This document shows positions 12,123 to 13,078 of a stretch of 13,078 nucleotides of DNA, one piece after another; position 1 is the stretch's first letter; the number at the start of each line of letters is the position of its first letter. A program made the translations under genes and the position numbers. Where the stretch lies: positions 1 through 13,078 of the forward strand of contig CALLBE010000023.1 in the NCBI GenBank assembly GCA_938001985.1, given 5' to 3'. Source of the stretch: an uncultured Verrucomicrobiales bacterium (GTDB taxonomy: Bacteria; Verrucomicrobiota; Verrucomicrobiia; Verrucomicrobiales; Akkermansiaceae). The notes beneath the pieces were generated by a model. It had not been told where the DNA came from. It did no database searches and saw only the letters and a list, made by a program, of their open reading frames with translations.

Positions 12123-13078
12123 ATGAACACTGATAAAATTCGTAATGTGGCGATTATCGCCCACGTAGATCACGGTAAGACGACATTGGTCGATAAACTT
12201 CTTCAAGCGGGAGGAGCTTACAGAGAAAACCAAGAAGTCGAGGAGCGTGCGATGGATTCAATGGATCAGGAACGTGAGCGTGGTATTACGATTAAATCGA
12301 AAAACACGTCGGTTAGTTGGAGAGATTACACTCTCAATATTGTAGACACTCCAGGTCACGCCGATTTTGGTGGTGAAGTTGAGCGTGTGATGCGCATGGT
12401 TGACGGAGTTCTTCTCGTGGTGGATGCTTATGAAGGTCCTCAGGCTCAGACTCGTTTTGTACTTAAAAAAGCAATGGAAGCAGGGTTGAAACCTGTGATT
12501 GTGATTAACAAAGTTGATCGCCCGAACAGTCAGCCAGAAGAGATTAAAGAGAAGGTTTTAGAGCTTTTGTTAGATTTAGGCGCGGATGATGATCAGTTCA
12601 ACTCACCTGTGGTTTATGGATCGGCTAAAAATGGATTTTTCGTTAAAGACTTAGAGAATGACGAGCGAGTGAACATGGATCCACTCCTTGAGTCTTTGGT
12701 TGAGCGAGTTCCTGCACCAGAAGCAGACCCTGACAAGCCTTTCAAAATGTTGGTGACCAATATTGATTGGGATGCCTATGTAGGTCGAGTTGCTCTTGGT
12801 AAGGTATTAAACGGTAGTGCTGAAAAAGGCTCTCCTATGGTTCTTTTCAGAAAAGACGGTTCTAAGGTTAAGGCTAAAATTGGTAAGATCTTTGAATACT
12901 CTAAGCTCGGTTCTTACGAGTCAGACGTTGCTCATGCAGGTAATATCGTGGGTATTGCTGGGTTTGAAGATGTTGATATTGGTGAGACCTTGGCGGCTTC
13001 TGAAGATGACACGCCATTGCCAGTTCCTCCAATTGATCCTCCAACGGTTCAGATGCAGTTCTCCATTAATGATGGACC
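12123..13078 (+). CDS. typA: Translational GTPase TypA/BipA (N-terminal part, cut by window end)
   Basis: The first 318 codons of a ribosome-binding GTPase of about 600 residues, involved in ribosome assembly and stress or cold adaptation. GTPase motifs are AHVDHGKTT (G1, 13-21), RGITI (G2, 53-57), DTPGHADFGGEVERVM (G3 and following, 75-90) and NKVDRP (G4, 129-134). The ADFGGEVERVMRMVDGVLLV run separates TypA from LepA and EF-G. The domain-II beta barrel begins around 205 (KPFKMLVTNIDWDAYVGRVA..). No stop is reached at the right edge. It is divergent from purH with 205 bp between them. No Shine-Dalgarno sequence precedes the ATG. Confidence 0.97.
   Translation, partial: MNTDKIRNVAIIAHVDHGKTTLVDKLLQAGGAYRENQEVEERAMDSMDQERERGITIKSKNTSVSWRDYTLNIVDTPGHADFGGEVERVMRMVDGVLLVVDAYEGPQAQTRFVLKKAMEAGLKPVIVINKVDRPNSQPEEIKEKVLELLLDLGADDDQFNSPVVYGSAKNGFFVKDLENDERVNMDPLLESLVERVPAPEADPDKPFKMLVTNIDWDAYVGRVALGKVLNGSAEKGSPMVLFRKDGSKVKAKIGKIFEYSKLGSYESDVAHAGNIVGIAGFEDVDIGETLAASEDDTPLPVPPIDPPTVQMQFSINDG

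Noticed and set aside
1..13078. Mobile elements, CRISPR arrays, tRNA or rRNA genes, toxin-antitoxin or defence systems
   Set aside because: No transposase or integrase, spaced repeats, tRNA cloverleaf or defence-type gene was seen.

Overview
The window looks like ordinary chromosomal sequence from a Gram-negative bacterium. Two signal-peptide-bearing envelope proteins, a predicted outer-membrane beta-barrel and an FtsQ/FtsA/Ddl division island support this. Protein wording (TypA, PurH, NDH-2, the YHS protein) and the broken-up division cluster resemble Verrucomicrobiota (Opitutae-like) or related PVC bacteria. That placement is an impression from motifs, not a phylogeny. Almost no gene has a recognisable Shine-Dalgarno sequence, a lineage-level trait worth noting.

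Layout. Positions 1-247 hold only the terminator of the next gene. Then, on the minus strand: a secreted YHS-family protein (248-664); a 333-bp intergenic region with palindromes on one side and two tandem terminators on the other; type II NADH dehydrogenase (998-2314); and aroA (2491-3801) with its terminator. aroA is divergent from a plus-strand outer-membrane protein with His-rich loops (3932-5074), followed by pyrE (5123-5689). pyrE converges on a minus-strand ddl-ftsQ-ftsA cluster (8762 down to 5717). Upstream of ddl lies an A+T-rich gene for a small secreted protein of unknown function (8943-9389), then a MobA-MoaD fusion (9481-10344) just downstream of purH (10376-11917). purH is divergent from typA/bipA, which runs off the right edge (12123-13078).

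How the genes relate. Most are housekeeping: quinone reduction (ndh), shikimate pathway (aroA), pyrimidine and purine synthesis (pyrE, purH), cell wall and division (ddl, ftsQ, ftsA) and a translational GTPase (typA). Three places stand out. First, the aroA/outer-membrane-protein intergenic region carries a perfect 7-1-7 palindrome (TGCAATT-A-AATTGCA) and an imperfect copy 43 bp away. This is the geometry used by Fur-family regulators such as Zur, and it sits in front of a His-rich barrel, so I infer a zinc-responsive outer-membrane porin. Second, a molybdenum-cofactor nucleotidyltransferase is fused to a MoaD-like sulfur carrier with a free C-terminal Gly-Gly. Third, the division island lacks ftsZ, murC and murB, and its FtsA has Asn in place of the usual Asp of the second phosphate-binding motif. 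I did not find a mobile element, CRISPR array, tRNA or rRNA, nor convincing evidence for a wholly new multi-gene system.
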